From positions 186,001-250,000 of the forward strand of contig NZ_CP028339.1 of NCBI RefSeq assembly GCF_003030465.1: 64,000 bases of DNA. The letters run 5' to 3'. Position 1 is the stretch's first letter. Each line of letters opens with the position of its first letter. Below the pieces are notes generated by a model, which had not been told where the DNA came from, did no database searches, and saw only the letters and a list, made by a program, of their open reading frames with translations. Shown here one piece after another: positions 8,722-18,050 of this stretch. This DNA is from Thauera aromatica K172 (lineage in GTDB: Bacteria; Pseudomonadota; Gammaproteobacteria; Burkholderiales; Rhodocyclaceae). The translations under genes and the position numbers were made by a program.

Positions 8722-11171
8722 AGCCCGTCCCCTCGTCCGATGTCGAAGCGGCCGATGCCTTCGATCCGCATTCCGGTTCCCTGCTCGAACGGGCACTCTT
8801 CAACTACCGGCTCGTGGTGGTGCTTCTGTGCGCGATCATTACCGCGATCCTGGGCTGGCAGGCGACCAAGCTCGAGCTCAACGCAAGCTTCGAGAAGACG
8901 ATCCCGGCCCACCATCCCTACATCCAGAACTTTCTCCGCTACCAGAGCGAGCTCACGGGTCTCGGCAACGCGGTGCGTGTTGCCGTCGAGAACCCGGAGG
9001 GCACGATTTACGACGCGTCTTATCTCGACGCGCTGCAGCGGCTGTCCGATGAGATCTTCCTGCTGCCCGGCGTTGATCGGGTGAGGATGAAGTCGTTGTG
9101 GACGCCTGCGACCCGCTGGGTGGGCGTGACTGAGGAAGGCCTTGAGGGCGGGCCGGTGATCCCGGATGGCTACGATGGCAGCCCGGCAAGCCTCGAACAG
9201 CTGCGTGCGAATATTGCCCGCTCGGGCGAGATCGGCCAGCTCGTTGCGCTCGACGCCAGATCGAGCGTCATCTATGTACCGCTTCTTGCCAGGGATGCCG
9301 GGGGGCGCGAACTGGACTATGCCGTCTTCGCCGAGCACCTGGAAGCGTTGCGCACAAAGTACGAGGCCGAAGGGGTGGGGATTCACATCACCGGCTTCGC
9401 CAAGTTGGTGGGCGACCTCATCGATGGCGTGCGGGTTGTGCTCGTCTTCTTTGCCCTTGCCGTCGCCATCGCCACCGCCACGGTGTTCTGGTACACCCGC
9501 TGTGTACGCTCGACGCTGCTCGTGGTGGCCGCCTCGCTGGTCGCCGTGGTATGGCAGCTCGGTCTGCTGCCCACGCTGGGCTATGTGCTCGACCCGTACT
9601 CGATCCTGGTGCCTTTCCTGGTCTTTGCCATCGGCATGAGCCATGGGGCACAGAAGATGAACGGCATCATGCAGGATATCGGCCGCGGCATCGACAAGCT
9701 CGTGGCGGCGCGTTTCACTTTCCGGCGCCTGTTCCTTGCCGGGCTGACCGCGCTGCTGGCTGATGCGGTGGGCTTTGCGGTGCTGCTGGTGATCGATATT
9801 CAGGTCATCCGCGAACTCGCGATCGCGGCCTCGATCGGGGTGGCGGTGCTGATCTTCACCAATCTCATCCTGCTCCCCATCCTGCTCTCCTATACCGGAG
9901 TGAGCGCGAAGGCTGCTGCGCGCAGCCTGCGAGAAGAAACGGCCGATGCGGCCGGCGCCGACAAGCACCCCGTATGGGCCTTCCTCGACCGTTTCACCCG
10001 GCGGGGACCGGCTGCGGGTGCGGTGCTCGTCGCCGCGGTGATGGGGGCGGCGGGGATGATCGCCAGCACTCAGCTGAAGATCGGCGACCTCGATCCGGGG
10101 GCGCCCGAGCTCAGGCCCGACAGCCGTTACAACCGCGATGTCGCCTTCATGAATGCAGCCTACGGTGCTTCCAGCGATGTGCTCGCGGTGATGGTGAGGA
10201 CGCCCGATGGCTACTGCTCGCAGTATGAGACGCTCAACAAGCTCGATGCATTGGAGTGGCAACTGCGCCAGATCGGTGGGGTCGAGACCACCAATTCGCT
10301 GGCGCTGCTGAATCGTCGCGTGCTTGCAGGCCTGAACGAGGGCAACCCCAAGTGGTACGAGTTCCTGCCCAACCAGGACATGCTCAACACCGTGACAGCC
10401 GGTGCGCCGCGCGGTCTCTACAACGACAGTTGTAGCCTGCTCACCCTGTACGTCTTCCTGCGTGACCATAAAGCCGACACGCTGGCGCAGGTGGTGGATT
10501 ACATCGAGGCGTTTGCGCAGGAAAACGACACCGAAGAAGTGAAGTTCCTGCTTACGGCCGGGAGCGCGGGGATCGAGGCGGCGACCAACATCGTGGTCAA
10601 GGACGCCTGGCGTGAGATGCTCTTCCTGGTGTATGGCGCGGTGGTCGTGCTTGCCTTCATCGCTTTTCGCTCATGGCGGGCGGTGGTGGTGGCCGTATTG
10701 CCCCTGATGCTCACGTCGGTGCTGGCCGAGGCATTGATGGTGGCGCTTGGCATGGGGGTGAAGGTGGCCACGCTTCCCGTCATCGCGCTGGGGGTGGGGA
10801 TCGGCATCGATTACGCGCTCTACATCCTGTCGGTGACGCTCGCCCAGTTGCGTGCGGGCAAAAGCCTGTCCGAAGCGTATTACCGGGCGCTGCTCTTCAC
10901 CGGCAAGGTGGTGATGCTCACCGGGGTGACTCTGGCCATCGGTGTGGTCACCTGGGTTGCCAGCCCGATCAAGTTCCAGGCCGACATGGGGCTGCTGCTG
11001 GCGTTCATGTTCCTGTGGAACATGCTCGGCGCCCTCATTCTGCTGCCGTCGCTCGCGTACTGGCTGCTGGAACGCAAGGTCACGGCTGCCGTGCCGGCAG
11101 CGGTGAATGCAGGCGCGGCAGCTATCCCCTCCGTACCGCTTCGCACGGCGACCGGCTGCCGGCAGGACTGA
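8718..11171 (+). CDS. RND superfamily (MMPL-type) transporter
   Basis: 817 residues starting at GTG 8718, overlapping the propeller gene stop. The topology is that of COG1033/MMPL RND proteins: a first membrane helix near residues 30-50, a long periplasmic domain to about 230, a block of helices (240-400, including VFFALAVAIATATVFW and PFLVFAIGMSHGAQKM), then helix 7 near 435, a second periplasmic domain, and a final block (640-800, including LPVIALGVGIGIDYALYIL). These proteins move lipids and hydrophobic compounds with proton motive force. With DUF1302, DUF1329 and the propeller it forms a trans-envelope module. Direction (uptake or export) is not settled for this subfamily. Confidence 0.87.
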   Translation: MKPVPSSDVEAADAFDPHSGSLLERALFNYRLVVVLLCAIITAILGWQATKLELNASFEKTIPAHHPYIQNFLRYQSELTGLGNAVRVAVENPEGTIYDASYLDALQRLSDEIFLLPGVDRVRMKSLWTPATRWVGVTEEGLEGGPVIPDGYDGSPASLEQLRANIARSGEIGQLVALDARSSVIYVPLLARDAGGRELDYAVFAEHLEALRTKYEAEGVGIHITGFAKLVGDLIDGVRVVLVFFALAVAIATATVFWYTRCVRSTLLVVAASLVAVVWQLGLLPTLGYVLDPYSILVPFLVFAIGMSHGAQKMNGIMQDIGRGIDKLVAARFTFRRLFLAGLTALLADAVGFAVLLVIDIQVIRELAIAASIGVAVLIFTNLILLPILLSYTGVSAKAAARSLREETADAAGADKHPVWAFLDRFTRRGPAAGAVLVAAVMGAAGMIASTQLKIGDLDPGAPELRPDSRYNRDVAFMNAAYGASSDVLAVMVRTPDGYCSQYETLNKLDALEWQLRQIGGVETTNSLALLNRRVLAGLNEGNPKWYEFLPNQDMLNTVTAGAPRGLYNDSCSLLTLYVFLRDHKADTLAQVVDYIEAFAQENDTEEVKFLLTAGSAGIEAATNIVVKDAWREMLFLVYGAVVVLAFIAFRSWRAVVVAVLPLMLTSVLAEALMVALGMGVKVATLPVIALGVGIGIDYALYILSVTLAQLRAGKSLSEAYYRALLFTGKVVMLTGVTLAIGVVTWVASPIKFQADMGLLLAFMFLWNMLGALILLPSLAYWLLERKVTAAVPAAVNAGAAAIPSVPLRTATGCRQD

Positions 11172-11291
11172 GCGCAGCACGTCGACAGTCCATCGATCCC
11201 GATCTTCCCCACCACCGCCGCTGGCAAGCGGCGCGGGCGGGCTTTGCTTGCTTTTCATTTTCCCGGCCGCAGGCCGGACCAGGAGAACGAC

Positions 11292-11912
11292 ATGATCTAC
11301 AGCGTAGCCCACGACACTCTCGGCACGCACGTCGACTGGCAACTGGAGGACGTGACTGCCCGGATGATCGACTGGTTCTGGAGCAACATGGAAAAGGGCT
11401 TCATCCTGTGGCATCCGGAACAGCACGAGGCCCTGCAGTGGGCCGTGCCGCCTCGGCACGGCGACCCCCGTGGCTCGATCCACATCGCACCACAGACCTG
11501 GAACGACGGTCGGCGCCAGAATCTCTACATCCGCTTCGAGAAGCTGGAAGACGTGCCTGGCGAGATCCGCGACTACATCTGCTACGAGCACGTCGCCATC
11601 GTCGCCGGGCTGGGGCTGGGCGAAGAGTGCCTTGCCGATCCTGACCCTCTGGGCTATCGCCTGCACCAATGGCAGAAGACCGATTCCGGTGTGGTTGGAA
11701 AATCTTCCGCGATCGGTACCCGGAAAAAAGAGTCCGCCGAGGACGGCAAGGTGTGGGCTACGCACTGCATGCAGGAAATCGGCAACTGGGAGGTGTTCCT
11801 GCCCCAGCTTCATGCCCTCTATAAGGTCGTCAAGGATCCCGCGCGCAACCCCTTCGCCGACCTCTCGGTGGAAGGCCGGGGACGTGCGGCACGCTACACG
11901 TCGATCGCCTGA
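11292..11912 (+). CDS. DAPG hydrolase (PhlG)-like protein, short form
   Basis: 206 residues from ATG 11292 behind AGGAG. It resembles the C-terminal two thirds of PhlG, the zinc hydrolase that removes an acetyl group from 2,4-diacetylphloroglucinol by C-C cleavage: it has MIDWFWSNME, a His in ILWHPEQHEAL, and a late H-x-x-x-E (HCMQE) matching the His/Glu zinc pair of PhlG. The N-terminal region present in the full-length paralogue at 36.5 kb is missing. A metal-dependent C-C hydrolase or tautomerase role on a phenolic/polyketide-like compound is inferred; the zinc site and fold should be tested. It lies in the same direction as the EthD-like gene downstream. Confidence 0.66.
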   Translation: MIYSVAHDTLGTHVDWQLEDVTARMIDWFWSNMEKGFILWHPEQHEALQWAVPPRHGDPRGSIHIAPQTWNDGRRQNLYIRFEKLEDVPGEIRDYICYEHVAIVAGLGLGEECLADPDPLGYRLHQWQKTDSGVVGKSSAIGTRKKESAEDGKVWATHCMQEIGNWEVFLPQLHALYKVVKDPARNPFADLSVEGRGRAARYTSIA

Positions 11913-11985
11913 GCGTTCCACCGATATGACTGTCACGGAGTAATGCCGGCACGGCCAACTGATGTTCATCAACCAGGAGAAAACC

Positions 11986-12867
11986 ATGATCCAGTTTCAT
12001 ATCATCAGCCGCCGGCAGCCCGGGCAGAGCCTGGAGCGTTGCTATTACGAGTGGGCGGTGATTCACGTTGCCCTGATGATCACCACGCCTTCGGTGATGC
12101 GCACATTCCGCAAGTACATCCAGCATTTCGCGATTCAGGATATCGCCGGCGATCGGCTCCTGTTTCCTCCGTCGTCGATGGGGTGGGAGACCTTTGCCTC
12201 GCACTGGATCGACAGCTTCGAGGATCTGCTGGTGCCGTTCAAATCCGGTGACTATCCGCTGCGCATGCAACCGCATAAATTCACCGACAGCGCCTTCCAG
12301 CTTGCATTGGCGACCGAGGACGTCATCCATGAAACCGAAGGTTTCACTCCCGGCGGAATCAAGCTGGTCCATTTTCTGCGTAAAAAACCTGGCCTGTCGC
12401 TCGATGAGTTCAATCAGTATTGGCGCGAGCGTCATGCACCTGCGGTCGTTGCCGCGTTCGGCAAGGGGCTCAGGAAATATAAGCAGAACCGCCAACTCAG
12501 CCTGCCAGCCAGTGCGTTCAAGGGTACCCTGTTCGAAATGGGGGAGGTGGACAGGTACGCCGGCATCGAAGAGTTCTGGTTTTCGAGCCTCAACGATGTA
12601 TATCGCCTGCGTGAGGGTGGCGGAATTATGGCCGCTCTGCGCAACAGTTACGACACCTTCGCCGACCGGGATGACGCCTTCTCGCTGGTCATGAACGAGC
12701 GGGTGGTCTATGACTACACCCTGCCGCCGGGCCTGTGCAGCCCCCGGCCCGCGGTACTGGATCCGAACAGCCTGGAGGCGGCGATCGATGCCCAGGGCTA
12801 TGATGACTGGAGCAATCCGGCCCGGCTGCAAAAATTCGGCCAAGAGCCGGAAAGCGCTCCCCGCTGA
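11986..12867 (+). CDS. double EthD-like (dimeric alpha-beta barrel) protein
   Basis: 293 residues from ATG 11986, behind CAGGAG. The first half opens MIQFHIISRRQPGQSLERCY and the second half opens IKLVHFLRKKPGLSLDEFNQYW followed by RERHAP, the EthD-type pattern in which a beta strand is followed by a helix with a conserved His. Two such halves suggest a pseudo-dimer in one chain. EthD-type ferredoxin-like barrels often act as small polyketide cyclases, dehydratases or accessory proteins in aromatic degradation. A paralogue with the same two-part design sits next to the second PhlG-like gene at 35.7 kb, so the EthD-PhlG pairing is repeated. The reaction is unknown. Confidence 0.7.
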   Translation: MIQFHIISRRQPGQSLERCYYEWAVIHVALMITTPSVMRTFRKYIQHFAIQDIAGDRLLFPPSSMGWETFASHWIDSFEDLLVPFKSGDYPLRMQPHKFTDSAFQLALATEDVIHETEGFTPGGIKLVHFLRKKPGLSLDEFNQYWRERHAPAVVAAFGKGLRKYKQNRQLSLPASAFKGTLFEMGEVDRYAGIEEFWFSSLNDVYRLREGGGIMAALRNSYDTFADRDDAFSLVMNERVVYDYTLPPGLCSPRPAVLDPNSLEAAIDAQGYDDWSNPARLQKFGQEPESAPR

Positions 12868-12946
12868 AGGCCGGCACACCGGTCGCCGGATGCCGGTGTC
12901 AGTGCAGAGGGGAGGGGGCGCGCAATGCGTTCTCGAAACGCCGCGG

Positions 12947-13588
12947 TTACGCGGCGCGCTCTCTGCGCAATAGCGGCTGGAGATATCCAATCACGGCTCG
13001 GCATAGCCGCTCCTCAATGGATTCCATCCGGTTCGGTGACGCGTCAAGCGATGCGTCCAGAATTGCCCGCACCATGCAGTGGGTATCGAATGCGGCGATC
13101 TCAATGTCTTCCTGCTTTAGCGCAGGCAGATCGAGGTAGCGGGCCAGCAAGCTCATGTTCAGCCGATATATCTCGGCTTCCGCTGCCAACAACTCCATCG
13201 TCTTGGGCAGGATTTCTTCTTCAAGTTCGAGCACGCGGGCCAGCCCGGGGCGCGCGCATTCGCAGGCGACGACGCGCCTGATCATGGATCGCATGGCACG
13301 CTCGAACGGGAACCCTTCCGTTTCTGTGAGGGTGTCTCTCAGGGCCGCTACCAGCGTGAGATGCGCGCGGAGAACCAGCTCGGCGGCGACTGCTTCCTTG
13401 CAGGGGAAATATTCATAAAGCGATGCCACGCCGACGCCGGCGCGGTCGGCGATCGCGTTGGTATTGAAACTGCCAATGCCCTGTTCCTCCAGAATCCGAG
13501 TAGCAGCTTCCAGAATCGCTTCCACCGTGTGCCAGGAACGCTGCTGAACCGGCCGTTTTCGTGGATTGACGTCCGCGTTTTCGTTCAT
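12947..13588 (-). CDS. TetR family transcriptional regulator
   Basis: 213 residues. The N-terminal 60 residues form the TetR helix-turn-helix (ILEAATRILEEQGIGSFNTN, AIADRAGVGVASLYEYFPCK), and the variable C-terminal helical domain would bind a ligand. It is divergent from the molybdopterin oxidoreductase gene with about 130 bases between them, and an inverted repeat (13606-13622) lies just upstream of its start, so it probably represses itself and the oxidoreductase. Its inducer may be a substrate of this cluster (inference). Confidence 0.88.
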   Translation of the reverse strand: MNENADVNPRKRPVQQRSWHTVEAILEAATRILEEQGIGSFNTNAIADRAGVGVASLYEYFPCKEAVAAELVLRAHLTLVAALRDTLTETEGFPFERAMRSMIRRVVACECARPGLARVLELEEEILPKTMELLAAEAEIYRLNMSLLARYLDLPALKQEDIEIAAFDTHCMVRAILDASLDASPNRMESIEERLCRAVIGYLQPLLRRERAA

Positions 13589-13605
13589 GACGGATCCGAG
13601 TATTC

Positions 13606-13622
13606 AATCAATGGATTTGATT
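13606..13622. promoter_or_regulatory. inverted repeat, candidate TetR operator
   Basis: Perfect 6-base arms AATCAA and TTGATT separated by five bases, 18 bases upstream of the TetR start codon in the divergent TetR/oxidoreductase spacer. Location and symmetry fit an autoregulatory operator; no second copy was seen. Confidence 0.45.
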
Positions 13623-13720
13623 CTATCCTTTGCTTCGTCAACAGGAAGCGCATTTTTTATTTCAGTTAATAAAGAAGCTGATAACCGCAAATTTTTATGC
13701 CGTACTGGTGAGGATTCCCT

Positions 13721-15858
13721 GTGAGTACGAAAATTCTGAAGAGTGTCTGTCACAGTTGCCACGGTGGATGCAGCGTGCTGCTGCATGTCGAAAACGGTGA
13801 ACTGGTCAAGGTCGCCGGCGATCCCGAAGGGCCGTTGAATCATGGCAGGCTGTGCCCGATCGCACGATGACGCGCGACATCGTCTATCACCCTAATCGTC
13901 TGCACACCCCGCTCCGTCGGATCGGGCCGCGCGGGTCGGGGAAGTGGGAGCGTATCTCCTGGGACGAAGCCTTCGACACCATGGCCGAAAAACTTCACGC
14001 TATCCGCGATGAGTTCGGTCCCGAGTCGGTCGCGATCGGCACGGGCACCGGACGCCATCTCATCATCTGGATGCCGCGTCTCGCCCATGCCTTGGGCACG
14101 CCGAACTGGATCGAGCCGGGTTTCGCCCAGTGCTTCTTCCCCAGGGTCAATGCGGGTTTCATCACTTACGGTGACTTCCCGGTCAGCGACTTCATCAGCG
14201 GCACGCCGCCCGCCTGCATGATGTTCTGGGGGCAGAACTCCACCATCACCGGTCCCGGCGGCGAGCCCCGCTTCTGCACCCACACGGCACTGGCACACAA
14301 TCCGAAGATCATCGTCATCGATCCACGGGAGACGGAGCTGGCGAAGCGGGCCGATATCTGGCTCCGCGTCCGTCCCGGCACCGACGACGCCCTTGGCCTC
14401 GCCATGCTCAACGTGATCATCGGCGAGGATCTGATCGACCGCCCCTTCGTCGAGCGCTGGACCTATGGTTTCGATGCCCTGGCCGAACATGTCCGCCAGT
14501 ACACGCCGGAATGGGCGGAGCCGATCACCTGGGTTCCGGCCGACAAGATCCGGGCAGCGGCGCGGTTGTTCGCCCAGACCAAGCCGGCCATGCTCAAATG
14601 GGGTTGCGCCATCGAGCACACACCGAAGTGCTTCCAGACCGTACGCACGCTGGCGCTGTTGCCGGCGATCACCGGCAACATCGACGTACCGGGGGGCTGG
14701 GTGTTCGGCAATGAGGGTCTCGGGCCGTTCCCGCTGCTGATGGACAAGGTGCCGCCCGAGACCCTCGCCAAGCGTCTGGGTGCCGACCGCTTCAAGGTCC
14801 TGACCAACGAACGCGGTTTTCCTGGTGCCCACATCCCCAGCGTACTCGAGGCGATGCGCGAGGGGACGCCCTATCCGGTGAAGGCGTTTCTGGTGTTCGG
14901 CAACAACACCCTGACCACCTACGCCAATACCCGGCAGGTCTACGAATCGCTGATGAAGCTGGATTTCATGGTGGTCGCCGATCTGTTCATGACCCCGACC
15001 GCCGAGCTGGCCGACATCGTGCTGCCGGCGGCGCATTGGCCCGAAGTCGATATGGTCATGGGCTATCCGTCTCTCGCCAACAACGGTGTCGGTATCTTGC
15101 AGAAAGCGGTACAGGTCGGCGAATGCAAATCCGACGATGAGATCGTCACCGAGCTGATCCGCCGCATGGAGCTGGAGCATGGCACCGAGCCGGTTCACGA
15201 AGTGCTGGACGCTGTCCTCGCCGCGGGCACCGTCGGTCTGACCTTCGAGGAGATGAAGGAAAAGGGCTTCGTCACCGTGCCGATGCGCTTCCGCAAATAC
15301 GAAACCGGTGGTTTTCGCACGCCGACGGGCAAGGTCGAGTTGTATTCGACGATCCTGGCGCATATGGGCTACGCTCCCCTGCCGTCCTACGAGGAGGCTC
15401 CCGAGAGCCCCTACAGCGCGCCCGATCTGGCCCGAGACTACCCGCTGGTGCTCACCACTGGTCAGCGGATTCCGTTCTTCTTCAATTCCGAACACCGGCA
15501 GGTCGCCAAGCTGCGCCGGGCCAAGCCCGACCCCGAGGCGGAAATTCACCCCGATACCGCAGCGCACTACGGTATCGCTGACGGCGACTGGATGTGGGTT
15601 GAAAACCAGCGCGGCCGCATCCGCCAGCGGGCGAAATATTCGCCGGGGCTCGATCCCCGCGTGGTGGCCGCCGAGCATGGCTGGTGGTTCCCTGAGGCGC
15701 CAGCTCCGGAATACGGCATGTGGACCTCGAACGTAAACCTGCTGACCAGCAACGAGCCGCCCTACGACCCCGCCATGGGTACCTACCATCTGCGAGCGCT
15801 GCTGTGCCGGGTGTCGAAAGTCGATCCGGCGGATCTTCCGCCGTCCGGGGGCTGTTGA
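13721..15858 (+). CDS. molybdopterin-dependent oxidoreductase (DMSO reductase family) with an apparent one-base frameshift
   Basis: The N-terminus starts at GTG 13721 and has a [4Fe-4S] motif C10-x2-C13-x3-C17-x27-C45. The frame then stops at 13868-13870, while the rest (TMTRDIVYHPNRLHTPLRRI onward) continues one base out of register from 13852. Adding one G near 13861 would read LCPIGTMTRDIV, the expected family sequence, and would give a 712-residue protein. The metal-ligand region reads AQCFFPR, suggesting a Cys ligand to Mo or W, and the C-terminus has the MoCo-dinucleotide domain. Relatives include formate dehydrogenase-, acetylene hydratase- and hydroxylase-like enzymes, and no small subunit is adjacent. 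It is either a real frameshift or a sequencing error. The role is unknown, probably redox or hydration of a pathway intermediate. Confidence 0.8.
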
Positions 15859-16012
15859 TCGGTCTTCAACATCCCTGCAGGTGTTCAAGAACGGGGTTTG
15901 CGGCAAAGCGGCGACCGCGGCCGCTTACCCCATTCGGTGCCTCCGTCTGCAGCACTCCGGTCGATGCCGGAGGCTTGGGCGCGGACCTGCACCGCGGCTG
16001 CATGCGACCTTT

Positions 16013-17053
16013 TTACCGCCGTTGCTCACCGAACTGGAGGTCGTCTTCACGCAGCATGCGCGCGAGTTCGCCTTTGTCGGAAACACCGAGCTTCTCGTAG
16101 ACGGAACGCAAATGGTGGCGCACGGTCGCCGGTGAGATTGCCAGATGGAGGGCCACCTCCTTGTAGGACTGGCCGCTGGCGAAACCCTCGGCGACCGCGC
16201 GTTCGCGTGCGGATAATGCATCGGCTGGCGCCCGCCGGGCGATCGTCACCAGGGTGAGTTCGCGGACGCGGTCGAAACGGATTCGTACCTGCTTCCCGAG
16301 ATGGTGCACCTGATTGTGCGCCAGTGCCGTTTGCAGGGCGGGCGGCAGGAACGGGCCTTCCCAGTCGGGCCATTCCAGGCGCACATGAGGGTCGAACCCC
16401 GGTTCCGCGGCATGCAGCGTTCCCAACTCGTCGACCACCGCCATCGCCGATTTCGCGTTCGAATGGCCGGCGCGGATTGAGGCGATGTGCATCACGCGGT
16501 TGATCTGCATCGTGTCCGCGAGGTGCGGCATCAGGCACTGCTTCAGACGGCGCTCGTCTTCGGAGAAGGGGCTCTTCCGATCGTGACGGCTGATCCCGAG
16601 GAAAGTAAACAGCTGGGGAATGCGGCCCTGCCATGCCGTGCATAGCAGATGCATGACGTCGCTGTGGCGGATCAGCATCGCTGTAGGTGCATCGCCGAAC
16701 AGCTGCTCCGGCGTGAAATTGAAGCTGGTGCCCGGCGTTCGAGAGCAGGTGCGGGCAATCAGGTTATTGCCGGAAGTCATGCTTGCCAGCTCGCCGAAGT
16801 TCTCTGTCAGGCCGAAAAGGTATGAATCATGAATGCGATGGCGGCCGGCCTCGATCTCGGTCGCCATCGCCCACCAGGCTGAATCGAACGGAATATGAGG
16901 ACGAATCAGCTCCAGTGTCTGAAGCTGGAATTCCTTCATCGTCAATTCGCGTGATGCCCGGTAGAGATCGAGCAACAAATGATTCAGCACCTCGACAGTT
17001 ATCACTCGCGATCCTGTGTTCAAAACATGGATGTTGCGCCGCCGCAGCGGCAT
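16013..17053 (-). CDS. LuxR family transcriptional regulator
   Basis: 346 residues. The C-terminal 65 residues hold the LuxR helix-turn-helix (ALSARERAVAEGFASGQSYK, EVALHLAISPATVRHHL, VYEKLGVSDKGELARM). The large N-terminal domain has no recognisable receiver Asp or autoinducer-binding signature and may be a ligand sensor. It is divergent from the corrinoid operon, whose first gene starts 334 bases away, so it is the likely regulator of that operon. Its 3' end faces the 3' end of the molybdopterin gene. Confidence 0.82.
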   Translation of the reverse strand: MPLRRRNIHVLNTGSRVITVEVLNHLLLDLYRASRELTMKEFQLQTLELIRPHIPFDSAWWAMATEIEAGRHRIHDSYLFGLTENFGELASMTSGNNLIARTCSRTPGTSFNFTPEQLFGDAPTAMLIRHSDVMHLLCTAWQGRIPQLFTFLGISRHDRKSPFSEDERRLKQCLMPHLADTMQINRVMHIASIRAGHSNAKSAMAVVDELGTLHAAEPGFDPHVRLEWPDWEGPFLPPALQTALAHNQVHHLGKQVRIRFDRVRELTLVTIARRAPADALSARERAVAEGFASGQSYKEVALHLAISPATVRHHLRSVYEKLGVSDKGELARMLREDDLQFGEQRR

Positions 17054-17387
17054 CGTTCATTTGGTCGATATTTTCAGGTTGACGAAGCCGTTACGCTTCT
17101 GCCCGGACCGCTTTCGCAGAGGCTGCAATCCAAGCCCCGGAATGCGTAATTCTAGCATCACGTTTTTCATCGAAATGCACAAGGCCTGCTTGATGAAAGA
17201 GGGTCGATACCGTCGGTGCAGTGGGCCTGCAAGATCGCTGCTTCGAATCCAGATTTGAACTGCACCGTTCGCGTCTTTCCTTGAAGTTCAGAAATGAAGA
17301 AGGCGTGCTGGCTGATGGCTGCTTCCGGGTTACGTCAGCGAACAACGCTGGAAATTGCTTGAGATCAATCAAACACTGGAGGGAAAA
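17054..17387 (+). promoter_or_regulatory. control region of the corrinoid operon, with a 9-base inverted repeat
   Basis: 334 bases without a gene between the divergent LuxR regulator and the corrinoid protein gene. It contains perfect inverted arms CGGTGCAGT (17214-17222) and ACTGCACCG (17259-17267), 36 bases apart, which could be two halves of a regulator site or a stem in the leader. I looked for a cobalamin riboswitch B12 box and did not find one. A GGAGGG ribosome site precedes ATG 17388. Confidence 0.4.
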
Positions 17388-18050
17388 ATGAGCGCACTCA
17401 ATGATCAGGAAAAGCAGCTGGTGGCGTGGTTGGCCGACATGAACGAGGACGACGCGTTGGCGCTGGCCAGGCGCATGCTGCTCGAGGACAAGAAGGACCC
17501 GCTGCGCGTGCTCGAGCTGTGCCGGATGGCGATGGACGAGGTAGGCAAGCGCTTCGAGGCTGGCGATTACTTCCTCCCTGAGCTCGTGCTTGCGGGCGAG
17601 ATGCTCGAGACTGTCGGCGCCATCGCCAAGCCGCTGCTGGTCGACGGCGAGGGCGAAAGGGCGAAGAAGCTCGGCCGCGTCCTGGTGGGCACGGTGCACG
17701 GCGACCTCCACGACATCGGCAAGAACATCGTCAGCTTCATGCTCGATATCAACGGCTACGAGGTCAAGGACATCGGCATCGACGTGCCGGTGGCCACCTT
17801 CCTCGACGAGGTGCGCAGCTTCAAGCCCGACGTGGTGGCGTTGTCCGGCTTCCTGACCCTGGCGTTCGACTCGATGAAGGAGACCGTCGAAGCCTTCGAG
17901 AAGGAAGGGCTGCGCGACCAGTTCAAGATCATGGTCGGCGGCGGCCAGATCGACGAGACCGTGCGCGCCTACACCGGCGCCGACGGCTTCGGCGTCAATG
18001 CGGTGGAGGCGGTCACCCTGTGCAACAAGTGGTTGGGGGGGGCGGCATGA
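17388..18050 (+). CDS. corrinoid protein (B12-binding methyl carrier, MtaC/MtbC type)
   Basis: 220 residues from ATG 17388, behind GGAGGG. Residues 1-90 form the helical cap (B12-binding domain 1). Residues 97-215 form the Rossmann B12 domain with the D106-L-H108-D-I-G111 motif, whose His is the lower axial cobalt ligand, followed by SGFLT and VGGGQID. The size and two-domain layout match corrinoid proteins of methanol, methylamine and methoxy-aromatic methyltransferase systems. It carries the methyl group between methyltransferase I (next gene, ATGA overlap) and methyltransferase II. It is the first gene of an eight-gene operon. Confidence 0.94.
   Translation: MSALNDQEKQLVAWLADMNEDDALALARRMLLEDKKDPLRVLELCRMAMDEVGKRFEAGDYFLPELVLAGEMLETVGAIAKPLLVDGEGERAKKLGRVLVGTVHGDLHDIGKNIVSFMLDINGYEVKDIGIDVPVATFLDEVRSFKPDVVALSGFLTLAFDSMKETVEAFEKEGLRDQFKIMVGGGQIDETVRAYTGADGFGVNAVEAVTLCNKWLGGAA

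Noticed and set aside
13840-15906. 688-residue minus-strand open frame over the molybdopterin gene
   Set aside because: Fully antisense to a clear enzyme, low-complexity composition, no start signal.
17280-17340. Sigma-54 promoter before the corrinoid operon
   Set aside because: A GG and a GC lie near each other, but the spacing is nine instead of ten bases and the flanks do not match.
17054-17387. Cobalamin riboswitch in front of the corrinoid operon
   Set aside because: I looked for the conserved B12 box and the GCCACTG core on the plus strand and did not find them.
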